Below are positions 45,901-57,136 of a stretch of DNA of 64,000 nt, one piece after another; position 1 is the stretch's first letter; every line of letters begins with the position of its first letter. This DNA is from Holtermannia corniformis (taxonomy: Eukaryota; Basidiomycota; Tremellomycetes; Holtermanniales): contig BCIJ01000014.1 in the NCBI GenBank assembly GCA_001599935.1, positions 124,001 through 188,000 on the forward strand, read 5' to 3'. A program made the position numbers and the translations under genes. Below the pieces are notes generated by a model. The model had not been told where the DNA came from and did no database searches. It saw only the letters and a program-made list of their open reading frames with translations.

Positions 45901-48900
45901 GGTCGTCTTCATCGAGCCACGGAGACGGCCAGGACGCAGCAAAGCGCGAACGAAGAAGCGCACATCCGAAGAGTTGTCGCGACCCACGGCGTGGTAGACG
46001 TGGATCTGACGGTTCGACGAAGGCATGGGCGTGATGTGGAAATTCGCCAAGCGCCCGAGCTCGAGCTGATAGGCGAGTGCCGGTTCGATGTTACGGATGA
46101 CCTGCTCTTCCTTCCAGGTCTTGTCGTCGGCGGACGGCCGGATCGTAAAGTACCACTTTGCAATCGTCAGCCCCGCTCGAAACTATCACACGCAACTCAC
46201 AGGGTACTGGCTCTTGCGGCAGACGACAAAAGTGACACGACGAATGCCCTTGCTGAAGAGTTTCTCGGCGTGCTGGTTGCTGATCGAGAGGAAGGTCTCG
46301 ATGAGCGTCTCATCGCGTGTGTCCTCGTCCCCGAAAGCACGGAGAGCGACGTTGAGCACGTGGGGGTGCTGAGCGTCCTTGCCGTGCTTCTCGGCAAAGT
46401 CGACCTCGCTGAAGCTCGGGAACATGGTCAAGAGCCGAGCAAAGCCCGAGGTGAGGCTCTGGACGTCGTTGAACGACGACATGAGACCGAAGCGGAGCGG
46501 CTCGACCTTGGAGTGCACAACGTAGGTGAGATCGCTCATGCTAGCAATGCGCGAAAAGTCCCTACGGGCGTCAGTAAAGTCACGACGAGTTGAAGTCACT
46601 CACTTGGACGAGTCGACGCGAGGCGTCATGGGCTCAGAGGCGTGCCCGCCGAGCTTGAAGCGCCAGGTAACGACGTGAGGATCACCACCCTTCTGGCCAG
46701 CCTCGTAGTCGAGATGCATGACGTTGTACGCACGGTAGGCGCGGCGAATATAGACCTCGAGCGCAGCAAGCGCAACCCACGGGTCGTCGTGGTCGAAGAA
46801 GGTTGTGAGAACGTCCTAGAGTTGTCAGCTTGACCTCCATATGAGTCACCGGAACTCACGTAAACAGTGTAACGCGAGTCAGTGACCTCTTTGAGGACGT
46901 CGTTGGACGGCAGCCTGTGGCCAGAGCCACCTTCACCGTAGAAGCTGGTGGTGACCGAAGCCTTGAGGATCTGCTCCATTTGGATCGAGCGCTCCTCGTA
47001 GCTGGGCAGACTGCCGAGAATGAGGACCTCGCGCGCCTTGAGCGCAACCTTTGTAGTAGCACGGCTGTCGAGAGCAGCCAAGCGCTGGAGGGCAAGCGTG
47101 ACCTTGCTCTCGCCCGAAGTGAGACCGCGAGGAGCTTCACCCTTGACGAGGTCAAGGATAGCGAGGATGAGCTTGGCCTTGGAGGCAACCTTGCTGTGCG
47201 AGAGGACGAGCTTGACGACGACGTCGAGGTCCTTGTTCTCATCACGGAGACCGAGGACGACATTCTCTTCTGTGCGAGTCGAGTCGGCGAACGGCTGCTC
47301 GACATCGGCAAAGAAGTCGAGGAGGGCAGCGTAGGTCTGCGATACGTCAGCATGTCCCTGCACAGACGATCACTGGCACTCACTTGCCACTCGTGCAGCG
47401 AGAGCCCGCCAGCAAACGCGACAATGAGGTCGTTGAGCGGGATAACCGCGGCGCGCACCGCCGGGCGCTCCTTGATGGGAACCGCGTCCTCGATGTAAAA
47501 GTCGATCAAACGGGTCAGCTTGGTGCTCGGGAACTCTTGCTGCTTGGAGCGCGCCGAGTCGATAGTGGCGCGGATCTCCTCTTCGAGTCGGCTCGGGATG
47601 CGACCGCTGAGAGTCGAGAGCACGTCCGAAGCGTGCGAGTAGGGCAGCTCGGGGTCGCGCAGAGCAGACTCGACGGTACGAAGCGACGAGAGGACCGAGC
47701 CAGTGTTGTCGTAGCCCTGCAAGTTGTCGTACAGGATCTCGAGGTGCTCGCGCAGCCTCTGGTGCGGCTTGGTGCCGTAACGACCATACTTGAGCTCAAA
47801 GGTCGGGAGGATGCCTTCGAACGGCTTGGCAAACTTGACCTTTGCCGGGTCGTCGAGCGTCAAGATGCCGAGCAGCTCACCGGAAGCAAGAGTCTGACCG
47901 GGCTGCTTCATGAACTGGGCGATACCGCTCTCGGTGGCCATGACGGGCATGATCATCTTCATGACCTCGATCTCGGCGTACGCCTCGCCGGCCTCGATGT
48001 GCTCGCCCGAGTCGATCAGGAAGCGGACGAGCTTACCTGGGCTCGGGCTGCGGAGCTGAGTCGGGTCTTGCTCGTCCTCAATCACGCAAGTCTTGGAGTC
48101 GATCGAGACGACTGTGGCGCCGACCTCTTCGCGGAAGTAGACGGTGTGCGATGCGCCCTCCATGGTCAGGAGCAGACCGCCATCACTCAGGCTGCGGCAG
48201 CCTGCAAAGATGCGACCGCCGTTAAGGTAAAGCGTGAACGAAGTCGGCGACGACTTGGCCATGGCAAACGAGTAGCGGACGTTTTCATAGATGAATTCCG
48301 TCTTGAAGAACGTCTGCAGACTGTCCTTGGGTGGGACTTGGCCTTTGTCGAGGATCGCCTTGTATGTGAGAGCAGACGACTCGTACGCGACGTGCGCCTT
48401 GACGACGGCGCCGCAGATGACGGCAACGGTCTGGTCGGGACGCTCCGAAGTCATGCCCTCGGCAATCAGGCCGTCGAGCCATTGCGTGGTCAGAGTGTTG
48501 TGCTCAAACTCTGGCTTTTCGAGCAGCTTGATGAGGTACTCGACCGTCGTGCGGAACTCGCCGCGGATGCTAAGCTCCTTGAGCGCGACGACCATCGACT
48601 TGCGCGCTTCACTGCGCTCCATGCCATAGGCAAAGATGTGACCAAACTGCGAGTCGGCATACTCGTGCAGGCCACCTGCGCTCGAGACGGAAAAGTAACC
48701 CCAGACATTCGAGTTACTCCGAAAGTTGAGTTCGGTCAGGTTACCGGAAGACGGCTTGAACCCAGCATCCGGGTTCTCGCCCGTGATACGACATGCGATG
48801 ACGTGGCCCTTGGGTTGCGGCTTGCGCTGCGTGTTGACAGAGTCCGGGTTGGTCCCGTCAAAGTCGATCTCGGTTGCGCCATGCGGGTCGAGGCCGTACA

Positions 48901-50401
48901 AGGTGCGAATGTCGCGGATCCGGTGCAGAGGGATCCCCATGGCGATCTGGAGCTGGATACTGGGAATGTTGCAACCGCTGACCATCTCGGTCGTCGGGTG
49001 CTCGACCTGCAAGCGCGGGTTGAGCTCGAGAAAGTAGAACGAGTCGTCTTGGTGGCTGTACAGGTACTCGACGGTACCGGCGCTGACGTAGCCGACGAGC
49101 TTGGCAAGTCGGACGGCAGCCTTCTCCATCTCCTCGAAGCGCTCGGGCCTAGCGATGGTGACGGGGGCTTCTTCGATGATCTTTTGGTGACGGCGCTGGA
49201 CGGAACAATCGCGACCGAAGAGCGAGATGGCATTGCCATACTGGTCGGCAATCAGCTGCACCTCGAGGTGGCGCGCCGAGCCGGCGAGCTTCATGATGAA
49301 GATGGGCGAGCCTAAGCTTGTCAGCACCTGCACAATCGCGTCTGCCGTGAGACTGACCTGGCACTTCGCCAGCGACCGCTTGGAAAGCGTTCTTGAACTT
49401 GTCGCCGTCGTCTACCATACGGATACCCTTGCCACCACCGCCTTCAGAGGCCTTGATCATGACGGGGAAGCCAATCTTTTGAGCAGTCTCGAGACCCTGC
49501 TCCCAAGTAGTGATGCAGGCGTTCTGGTACGCTTCATCGGGCACCGTCACGTAGCCCTGAGGTGAGAGCTCGGTGTCGGCGATGCCTGTACCTGACCAGG
49601 GCATGCAGGGCACGTCGGCATGCTGAGCGACAATGGTGGATGAGATCTTGTCACCGAGCGAGCGCATGGCGGACCCAGGCGGGCCAATGAAAATGATCTT
49701 GGACTTTGCCAGCGTCTCTGGCAACCGCGGGTTCTCTGACGCGTGACCCCTAGACGGCGTCAGCGGCTGATCACCTCGAAGCCCGAGTACTCACCACCCG
49801 GCCCAAACGGCGTGGACGCCAGCGCGCTGAGCGACATCGACAATAAAGTCGACGTTTGCATAGTTATTATTGTTGCTACCACCCGGGACCTCGACGTAGC
49901 GGTCGGCCATGCGAATGTATTCAGCGTTGATGCGCAAGTCTTCCGGCGTGGCCATGACGGTGAACTCGATCAGGCGCTCTTGGCCAAACGTCTCGTAAGA
50001 CCATTTTCGGATCGAGCGGATCTCTTTGACGGCTGCGATACCGTTGTTGGCGATGAGGACCTGGCGGTGGATCAGCGGCTGGCGAGGTGGGGACGGGTGG
50101 GGCACGGACCTTTGTGATGACAGTGTGACCGCCTTGGCTCTTGACAAAGTCGGTCACGCGGCCTGGGGCAGCGACATCGAGCGAGTTGCCGCCTGTGGGG
50201 TCGAGTAAAGTGTCAGCGCTGTTGGCTGATTCATGGGGTTGCGCTGGCGGGTTGAGCTGAAGCTGATCGAGCTGCGGAGCTATGCGTAACGCTCAAGCAG
50301 CTCGACAGGCTTGACCACGAACAGCAAGCAATGTCAATGTCGGCATGCTACGCACCGATGAATTGGGTGACCTTTGCGTGGTCATAAGCCTCGGAACCCA
50401 T
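42914..50401 (-). CDS. ACC1: Acetyl-CoA carboxylase (single-chain, multi-domain)
   Basis: Starts [17 protein letters not shown] first intron of about 160 bp leads to [20 protein letters not shown] and [20 protein letters not shown]. The biotin carboxylase has [18 protein letters not shown], the ATP-grasp loop [12 protein letters not shown] and [20 protein letters not shown]. The biotin carrier has the EVMKM site near 47950-47970. A large central domain follows. The carboxyltransferase includes [48 protein letters not shown] and VVVDPSMNPEQMEMFVDEEA-like sequence. It ends TMSSE plus a last exon [14 protein letters not shown], stop 42914-42916. With about a dozen small introns the length is near 2,230 residues, normal for fungi. 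It makes malonyl-CoA for fatty-acid synthesis. Long open frames on the opposite strand (44542-46593 and 47384-49315) mirror its codon bias. Confidence 0.97.
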
Positions 50402-50649
50402 GGTGGGCGCTTGGCAGAGGTAGAAATCTCCGATCGATGGAAGGAGAACGATCTGGCCAGACGGTCCAGACAGAGAGCAGCGCTCGCCTACGTTTAAGAA
50501 GGAGAAGCGAGGGGGGACAGACGGGACCGAGTTTGCTGCGTCGCTGTGGGGACTGGGAGCGAGTGCCGCGACTTCCCCAACATTAGCCACGTGAACACAC
50601 TGCCACGTCATTATCTTCATCTCGATCACTCGTCTAATGGGGCGGCCCT

Positions 50650-52007
50650 CTACTTGCGGCTCTCTACGCCGTCGATCCGGACCGCGTCGAGCGCGATCCG
50701 CGAGTTCTCTAGTCCGTCGAATGCAACCTTGCCTCCTGCCTCCCACTCGCGACCAAGCTGATCAGCGTCGGCCTCGTCACGCCAGCCCCCAATCAGCCAC
50801 TTGCGCCCCCGGTCCTTGGTCGCGAGCAGGCGCATCGTCCGCTCCCAGTTGGCTTCACTGCCGTACCCGCTCAGAGCGATGATCAGGCGCTAGAGATTGT
50901 CAGCGAAGAGCGAGCGCACGAAGACAGCTGACTGACAGGAGGGATCGTCTGCCGGCCCATCTTGGCGACATAGCTCGTGACGGCAAAGCAGTGGACGACG
51001 CCACCATCACTCCGTGTCCGCCCCAACGTGGACGCAGCGATCCGTCTCGAGACCTCATCCAGTGTCTCCTCGCCCTGGCTCGTCAACACGCCCGACGCAG
51101 GCGTGTCCACACCGGAAGCCGGGACTGAAAACTTGGGCATCACCCCGTCCGCTCCCGCGTCGGCAGCCTTGTGTGGTTTGGCAGAGCGCTTGGGATACGT
51201 GATGAATTCTGCAACGATGTAGATCTAAGCTGTAGATCAGTGCCATCCCGCTGGACGAGGTCACGCGACTGACCCATTTCTCACCCCAGCCGCCGATCCG
51301 AGCCTCGACAGTGTACTTCGCACCCATAGGAATCTCCTTGACAAATGTATAAGTTGATGCGCCGAGTCCAGGCCAAGCGCCTGAAGGAAACGAGGCTGTA
51401 AAGAAGCGGCCGTTGGCGATCATCCGAACGGGGTCGAGGACCTATAGAGCATGTCAGCTGCTGGCGCATGGGATGCTGTCCGTGACTCACTTTGGCGTAA
51501 GAGCTGGAGCGAGATATCAGTCAGGAAACACCACGATCAGCCAAAGACCCACGAGTTGGAAAGGTGCATGTTGAAATCACTGCCATCTCATCAATTGATT
51601 GCCAGCCACGCAAGCCCACTACTGCACGCACCACTCGCCCGGCCAAGCTCGCTCTTCGACTCTTACCCTCACATCGAGCGGGTTGACGCCCACAAACTGG
51701 TGCTTGAGGTCGTCATAGTATCGCTTGCGACCCTTGAGCTTGCCAATGATCTGTTGCTTGGTGTACGGCCACAGCACCTTCCAGTGCCACACGAGCGGAA
51801 ACGAGCTCGCATTGTACGCAACAAGCAACAAGATGACCAGTTTAACTGCACATGTCAGCTCATCACCTCAACCGACCCAAAGCACCAGCACAGACCCGAG
51901 TTTGGAACCCAAGGTAACACGGTCATCTTGGCTTCGCCCACAAACAGACCCTTGAGCTGGCTGAGAAGCATTGCCATCTTGATCGAGAGTGCGCTAGCTG
52001 CCTTCAT
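50650..52007 (-). CDS. THEM6-like thioesterase / hotdog-fold protein
   Basis: The N-terminus is MKAASALSIKMAMLLSQLKG, followed by LKLVILLVAYNASSFPLVWH, a membrane-anchor-like segment, and KGRKRYYDDLKHQFVGVNPL. The hotdog signature SDFNMHLSNSSYAK is split by two small introns at 51490-51590. After it come VRMIANGRFFTASFPSGAWP, GASTYTFVKEIPMGAKYTVE, ARIGGWGEKW and LYIVAEFITYPKR. The C-terminal half includes RRIAASTLGRTRSDGGVVHC and ends SRIALDAVRIDGVESRK, stop 50650-50652. It resembles the THEM6/fungal 'thioesterase superfamily' group, with unknown acyl substrate. It lies directly upstream of ACC1 on the same strand, 248 bp from the ACC1 start, which may be chance. An in-frame TTG at 52040 has no ATG, so 52007 was chosen. 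Confidence 0.82.
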
Positions 52008-52657
52008 CGTCTTGCCGTCAGTTTTTATACTGTCCGTCAATGCCCCGTCGGCGCCGACCGCTTCGGTGTTCGGGCACGATTACGTGAGACCGTCACCGGT
52101 TGTGACTGTAACCGGCTGCATTCCCGAGAAACGTCGAGTCGTGGGGACCGCCAAGCGACGCCACAGCGGTCTCGAGCTGGCAGCGAGCGAGCGCACGACT
52201 GTTGTGGGCGCAAGCCTAGGAGGATCCGCTCACGCACCGTGACACCGCGCGTGTTGCAAATGAAATGATCGGTTGAGAATCCGGGACGTCATCTAGCGCG
52301 CTCGGCGGCTCCGCGGTGGCATTGGCTCCGGTCGAGATCACACCCCCAGGATTCACACCGAGTTTAGCGTCGGCCAGAATGTGATCAAGGTCTCATGCTA
52401 GAGCAGTGCCGGATCTGCAGTAGCTCGAATCATGACGGTGCCGGAAAGTGTCCGGACGATCGCTCCCGAGAGCAGCGTGGATGGCTCACGCTCAGCTTCG
52501 ACCCGATTCGACTCCCGTCCGTGGTGGTAGACAGCATGTGCATAATCATCTGATGGTACAACGACAAGAGAGCCAATGATAGCAACAACTATAAAACCCA
52601 AAGAGACAATGCACAATGATGATGATGATGCTGGTGTTGATGAAGATTGGCTCGAGT
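52008..52657. other. Spacer between FYVE gene and thioesterase gene
   Basis: About 650 bp between two minus-strand genes. A TATAAAA-like element on the minus strand (about 52022-52028) lies just before the thioesterase ATG, perhaps too close to serve it. A short ATG/GAT microsatellite lies at about 52616-52632 next to the FYVE stop. No gene-like sequence seen. Confidence 0.4.
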
Positions 52658-54030
52658 TCAAAAGGTCGACCAGTCGCCTGCGTACGCCTGCGTGACGCCC
52701 TGCGTGATCGCAGGAGGCGCCGACGACTTGCGTTGCGTGCGCTCGGGGTGAGCACGAAGCATAAAGGGACCGTTGACGACGAGGCCGCCGATCTCCGGGC
52801 CGTCATCGTCTGAAGAGTCGTCAGACTCGTAGGCTTCGTCAAAGGCCTCGCGCCGGTAGCCCCAGTTGGCCGGGATGAACTCTGGTGCGGTCGCTTTGAG
52901 AGCACGCGAGCGCTTGTGAGCGTGCGCGGGCGCGCGGAAGAGTGGGGCAGCAGCCGAGGGCTCGTTGGGCGACTGAATGGATTGACCCGAGCGCTTGGCA
53001 GCCAGCGGGTAGAGCGAGAGCACGCCCTGGCCGTCCATCCATGGCTGGATTGGCAGACGAGGGATAGAGCGCGACGAGCCAGCCCCCGGGTTGGAATGCG
53101 ACCGGTGGAAGGCGGGTCTGAAAGCGGCGCGAGTGACGTGCGGTCGAGCGGTACTCCGAACAGCAAGCTGCGAGTCGGATTCGGCGCCCGCGAGGTCGGT
53201 GAGCGAAATGTGTGATGACGCGGCCGAGGCTGGGCTCGACGTGGCTGGCGGGGCAAGGCATGCGTCGCAAACGCGCTCTTGACGGATGATCGAGGTTGAT
53301 GGATGGACCAGCGGCACGAGGCGCGACGTGTGCGCACTGCAATAGATCTCGCCGCAGAGCCGACAGTGATGCCGCCGGTTGGAGATGGACAAGGTCGAGA
53401 AGGTGATGGGACATGAAGGGTGGAAGCACGACAAGGCTTCACTGTCGGGCTGCATCGCTATCAGCGTCACTCCTAGTGGCCACGAGCACATCACTCACCG
53501 TCCATGCATCCTTGGCAAGCGCGAGGCCAAACACACCCTCTGGCAGTTGGCAGTTGTAAGTCGAGGCCGTCGGCGACTGGGTCGTAACACCAGTAATAGC
53601 CTCGATGATCAACGACTTGATCGCACTGCGGCTGTGGAACCGCGACAAGGTCGAGGACGTTGACGCTGAGGCGCCCTCGGAGACCGAGCCAGAGCACCCT
53701 GACAGTGTCGACTGCGGCGACGACGAGAAGCCAGTGCCTGCTTCGGTCTCGGTGTCGGCGTCGGTCACGGTGAGCGAGATGGTCGAGGCTGAAAAGTCTG
53801 CCATGTTCATTGACTCTACAAGCGCATGGTCAACCCTCGGCCGACGGGCACACGACCTCTGGAAACATACCAGTTGTGAGGACGAGATCAATCTCGTCAA
53901 CATCAGCGGCCGGGGGCGTGAGCACGGGCTTGGCCGTGACCGTGGAAGGGATCAAGGTCGTCGACAAGAACGGCGACGCTTGCGGAGGCGAGGGGCGGCG
54001 GACGTGCAGGAGCGAGGGACTGGTAGACAT
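52658..54030 (-). CDS. FYVE zinc-finger protein
   Basis: Three exons. The Ser/Thr-rich acidic N-terminus starts MSTSPSLLHVRRPSPPQASP; a GTATGT intron joins LVLTT to ESMNMADFSASTISLTVTDA. The middle exon ends LALAKDAWT, and a GTGAGT intron joins PDSEALSCFHPSCPITFS, so the WxxD motif (W-T-P-D) of the FYVE domain is assembled across the intron. Then come the zinc ligands CFHPSC, RRHHCRLCGEIYC with the basic RRHHCR patch, and RVCDACL. This predicts binding to phosphatidylinositol 3-phosphate on endosomes. The rest is Ser/Pro-rich, with an acidic DDSSDDDGPEIGG near the end and a stop at 52658-52660. I see no kinase or other catalytic domain. Which FYVE protein it is cannot be told. Confidence 0.85.
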
Positions 54031-55223
54031 GATGCTAGAAAGTGGCAAGGGTCGTGCGAGCTCGCAGTATGTGCTGTCCGTGTCTGGGTGAAGGGTGACA
54101 CTGGGGGGATGCGGGGGGAAGGGTCTCTTGAGCTGATTGATGTAGCTGTGCTGAGCGGTGGAGCTTGCACTAGACTTGGTGAGCCGCAGCCAATCGACTG
54201 GTGCTTATACCGGCCAAGCGGAGACGGACGAGCGGCGGGGGNGGNGTCAGGGCCGCCCAGGGCCGCCACGCGCCCAATTACGCAAACCGTTCAGGGTTCA
54301 GCCAGTAGCCGCGTCCGGGCTCGACCGCTCAAACCCCTGAGAGCGCTTGAGCCGCAGCTGGATCTGGCAGCAACCGCAGGCGACAGGGCCACGTCGGATC
54401 GGAAGGATGCAGCAAGTGTTGCATTCGTAGAAAGCTGATTCGACCGTCACCGCCGGCCACTGCTCTCGCTCTCAGTCCCATGTCGCGTGGCTCGCTAGGC
54501 GAGGAGTCAGCAACAGATCCGCGCGGGACCCTCCACCGGGCTGCCTTTGAGCGTGACGAACATGACAAAGGCCCTCCTTTGCCATCCGCGGCCGTGCCAG
54601 CTGCGCTAACGCTAACGCTCTGTCGACGATGAAACCCGGTCAGAGGCCGATCACCCCCTCGAACGGCATTGTTGCCGCCGCCGCCGGCTAGCGCTCATGG
54701 GATCGTCCATCAACCTTGACAGTCGTGACCGCCTTAGCACGGCTAGTACAATGCCTTGTCATATCCTTCATGTCAAGGTTGGCTCTAGGCCAGAGTCTCC
54801 ACACGTACTACTGTAGCCCATCGTCATGGCTAGCATCACTCCACCAACGGAGCGGGGTTGGCAACGTCCGACCCAGCCACCTTGCTCCAACCAGACCAGG
54901 TCCAATGAGTCATACGCGTTCGTGCGACTCTACATGTCGTCGCATGTCTTCGTCAACTGGGCTTTTGAGCGGGCCAAGCGAACACTTTGCCGCCGGGCCT
55001 TGTAGCTCTTCGATCAATGTGACTCATCGCCGTAACGAATCCTACAATGGTACGACCGCGGTGCCGACGCCGCGGTCCGCGGTCCTGGAGGGAGGGAGCA
55101 AGTTCGCATTGTAGCTCCGCCGTTTCTCCGTCTGATCTCCTGTTGACAAGCCGCCCGCGGGACGTTGTCAAATGGACGGATCGCGTTCAATCCCACGGCC
55201 GAGAGGGCATACGAGTTGTCGCC
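54031..55223. other. 1.2-kb divergent spacer with two ambiguous bases
   Basis: Between the divergent FYVE and glycosyltransferase genes. The sequence contains N at 54242 and 54245 inside a G-rich run (GGGGNGGNG). Several frames are open (for example 54716-55114 on plus) but none has conserved sequence or clear splice structure. It should hold both promoters. A small unrecognised gene cannot be excluded. Confidence 0.4.
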
Positions 55224-56770
55224 ATGCTGCACGAGATGCCACGAGTCGTACGTTGTCTGGCGGTGCTGCTGACCTTGTTGGGCGTGTACCATTTCTGGAC
55301 GCCTGCTAGAGAGCTTCCAAGTCATGTGCATTCACAACTTGACGTCTCTGCAAGTACTATTGCGCTCCGTCGACAACTGTTGGAACTCGACGCATCGTCA
55401 CTCGTCAAGGGGCAGTCTCCGGCTCAAAGTCTCGCAAGCTCAAGGAAAGAGTTCAATAACGACAAGTATCTGGTCGTAGCGTGGGTTGGCGAACAGGTCC
55501 GTGGCATGGCGAGGCATCCCTTCGCTCACCGTGACGGCAGGAGAGCAAAGCCCAACAGCATCTTCAGCAGGTCAGCTACTCGTGTCGATGGTGAACTTGA
55601 GCTGATTGATATCTGCAGCTCGCAGTACTTGCCGCCCTCTTGGACCGAGTCCTGGTCGTTCCAAACGTCGCCAACTCGCGGTTCTCGCTCTGTGGTGCGC
55701 ACACGTTTGATTTCTACTATGCCGACGACGCGCTCGAGCCACTACAGCGTGCTCTCGGCGCAGCACCGTCAATCACGCGTCTGCCGGCGAGGAACTGGTC
55801 CGCACAGCGAGTGGTCCTAGAGACTGGCAAGCAAGATGAGCATGGTCTCATGACGATTCGCGAGTCCGCGCAAGTCCCAAGAACTGGGAACATCTGCCTC
55901 GCCTCGCGATTGCCGCAACTCGCTGTGAGATCCACTCCACTCCACGTTCGCATGCCACGGCTCGACCCCCTTGTTGACTTGTGGGATTCAGCAGAGTCCA
56001 CGCAGGCGCGCGAGGGGCTCAAGTCGGCTCTCCTTCCTTTCACTCATCAAGTGGATGTGCTCTTGGTCGAGACAACCGCTCGACACCCTTTCTTAGCTCT
56101 TCCCGGCGGGCTACCTGTCCCCTTGGCGTATTCACCTCATCTTATGCGACTATCCCATGACCTTGGCGAGATGATTCGGCAACGCTCATCACCGAGCGAA
56201 AGCTACACGGCGATCCACTGGCGCATGGAGACCATTCCACCAGAACAGCAACCACGCTGCGCACAAGCGCTCGTACGGACACTGCAAGGCGATCGTAGCG
56301 TCGACGAGCTAATATACCTTGCGACCGACTACCCGCTCGGCGGCGACGCAACTGGCAAAGCGCGATCGGGGACCTTTAGAAACTTGCAGGAAGGCCATCA
56401 CGCTGCGGTGCGGATCCTACAACACGCACTCGGGAGTCGCTTGGTCGGGATCGCGAATCTGCTAGGAGCTGATGTGGTTGCGACCGTCGATACCGGTCTT
56501 GTCAGTGTTGCGCACTGATTAGCACTGTGTACCAGCTGATCCAATGCACACAGCTTGGGATTATCGAAAAGTTGCTGGTCACGGAGGCGCCACGCTTCGT
56601 AACAGGCAAGGCTGGCTGCTCAAAGTCAAGGTCAGCGTGCAGTCACTGACTACGTCGACATGAGCGCTGACCGCGCCAGCTCGTACACTCGGCAAATCGT
56701 CACCGGGCGAGAAGCGTTGCAGCACGCAGGTTCCACAAGGATCACGAATGTGGTAGACTTTTTCGGCTAG
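55224..56770 (+). CDS. Protein O-fucosyltransferase-like glycosyltransferase (type II membrane)
   Basis: The N-terminus MLHEMPRVVRCLAVLLTLLG forms a signal anchor. Exons join NDKYLVVAWVGEQ, ESKAQQHLQQ and LAVLAALLDRVLVVPNVANS by 45- and 48-bp introns, recreating the fungal 'GEQETKAQQHL' motif. Downstream are FYYADDALEPLQRALG, HVRMPRLDPLVDLWDS and the diagnostic SYTAIHWRMETIPPEQ with CAQALVRTLQ and ELIYLATDYPLGGDA, as in POFUT-like enzymes where the HWR Arg contacts the nucleotide sugar. Two more introns (donors GTCAGT and GTCAGC) add LGIIEKLLVTEAPRFVTGKA and SYTRQIVTGREALQHAGSTR and end VVDFFG, stop 56768-56770. It likely acts in the Golgi or ER lumen. The donor sugar is inferred from the family only. 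If the 56500 intron were missed, the protein would stop early at 56518. Confidence 0.8.
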
Positions 56771-57136
56771 ATATGTGACTTGTATATGCTCAGTGCATGA
56801 CCATATTAGTCATGTCGCGTCAATCCCCCAGCCGACAGCTGGTTCGACAGGCCAGAGAGTCGATTTCGACAATCGGCTTTCATCGGCCCAACCCGGACGC
56901 CATCTCTTGACCCACATGTACCGATCTACCGGAATCCGCCACCCCGACTCCGGGCTGGATTCGGACTTTCGGTGGCGGCAACTGCATCCTGAGACCCTAC
57001 AGTTACCGCGAGACCCGGCGACTGACGAGAATCGTCGACGCAGACTGCTTGCGTCGCCGCCAAAGCCGGCCGTTGCAGCAACGACGGTCGGATCCGTCAC
57101 GAGATCATGCGTCCAAGGACGCAAGTGATGCATGCC
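56771..57136. other. Convergent spacer between glycosyltransferase and carboxypeptidase genes
   Basis: A 366-bp stretch between two converging genes, expected to hold both polyadenylation regions. Nothing else recognised. Confidence 0.4.

Noticed and set aside
44542..46593. 683-codon plus-strand open frame
   Set aside because: It is exactly antisense to the conserved carboxyltransferase part of ACC1 and arises from that gene's codon bias. The protein is Val/Asp/Leu-rich with no family features.
47384..49315. 643-codon plus-strand open frame
   Set aside because: Antisense to the ACC1 biotin carboxylase and central region, with the same codon-bias mirror and no conserved motifs.
51451..52242. 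263-codon plus-strand open frame
   Set aside because: Overlaps the thioesterase exons on the other strand, including their introns, and has low-complexity content.
54716..55114. 132-codon plus-strand frame in the FYVE/glycosyltransferase spacer
   Set aside because: No recognisable domain, no splice support, and Ser/Arg-rich chance-like composition.
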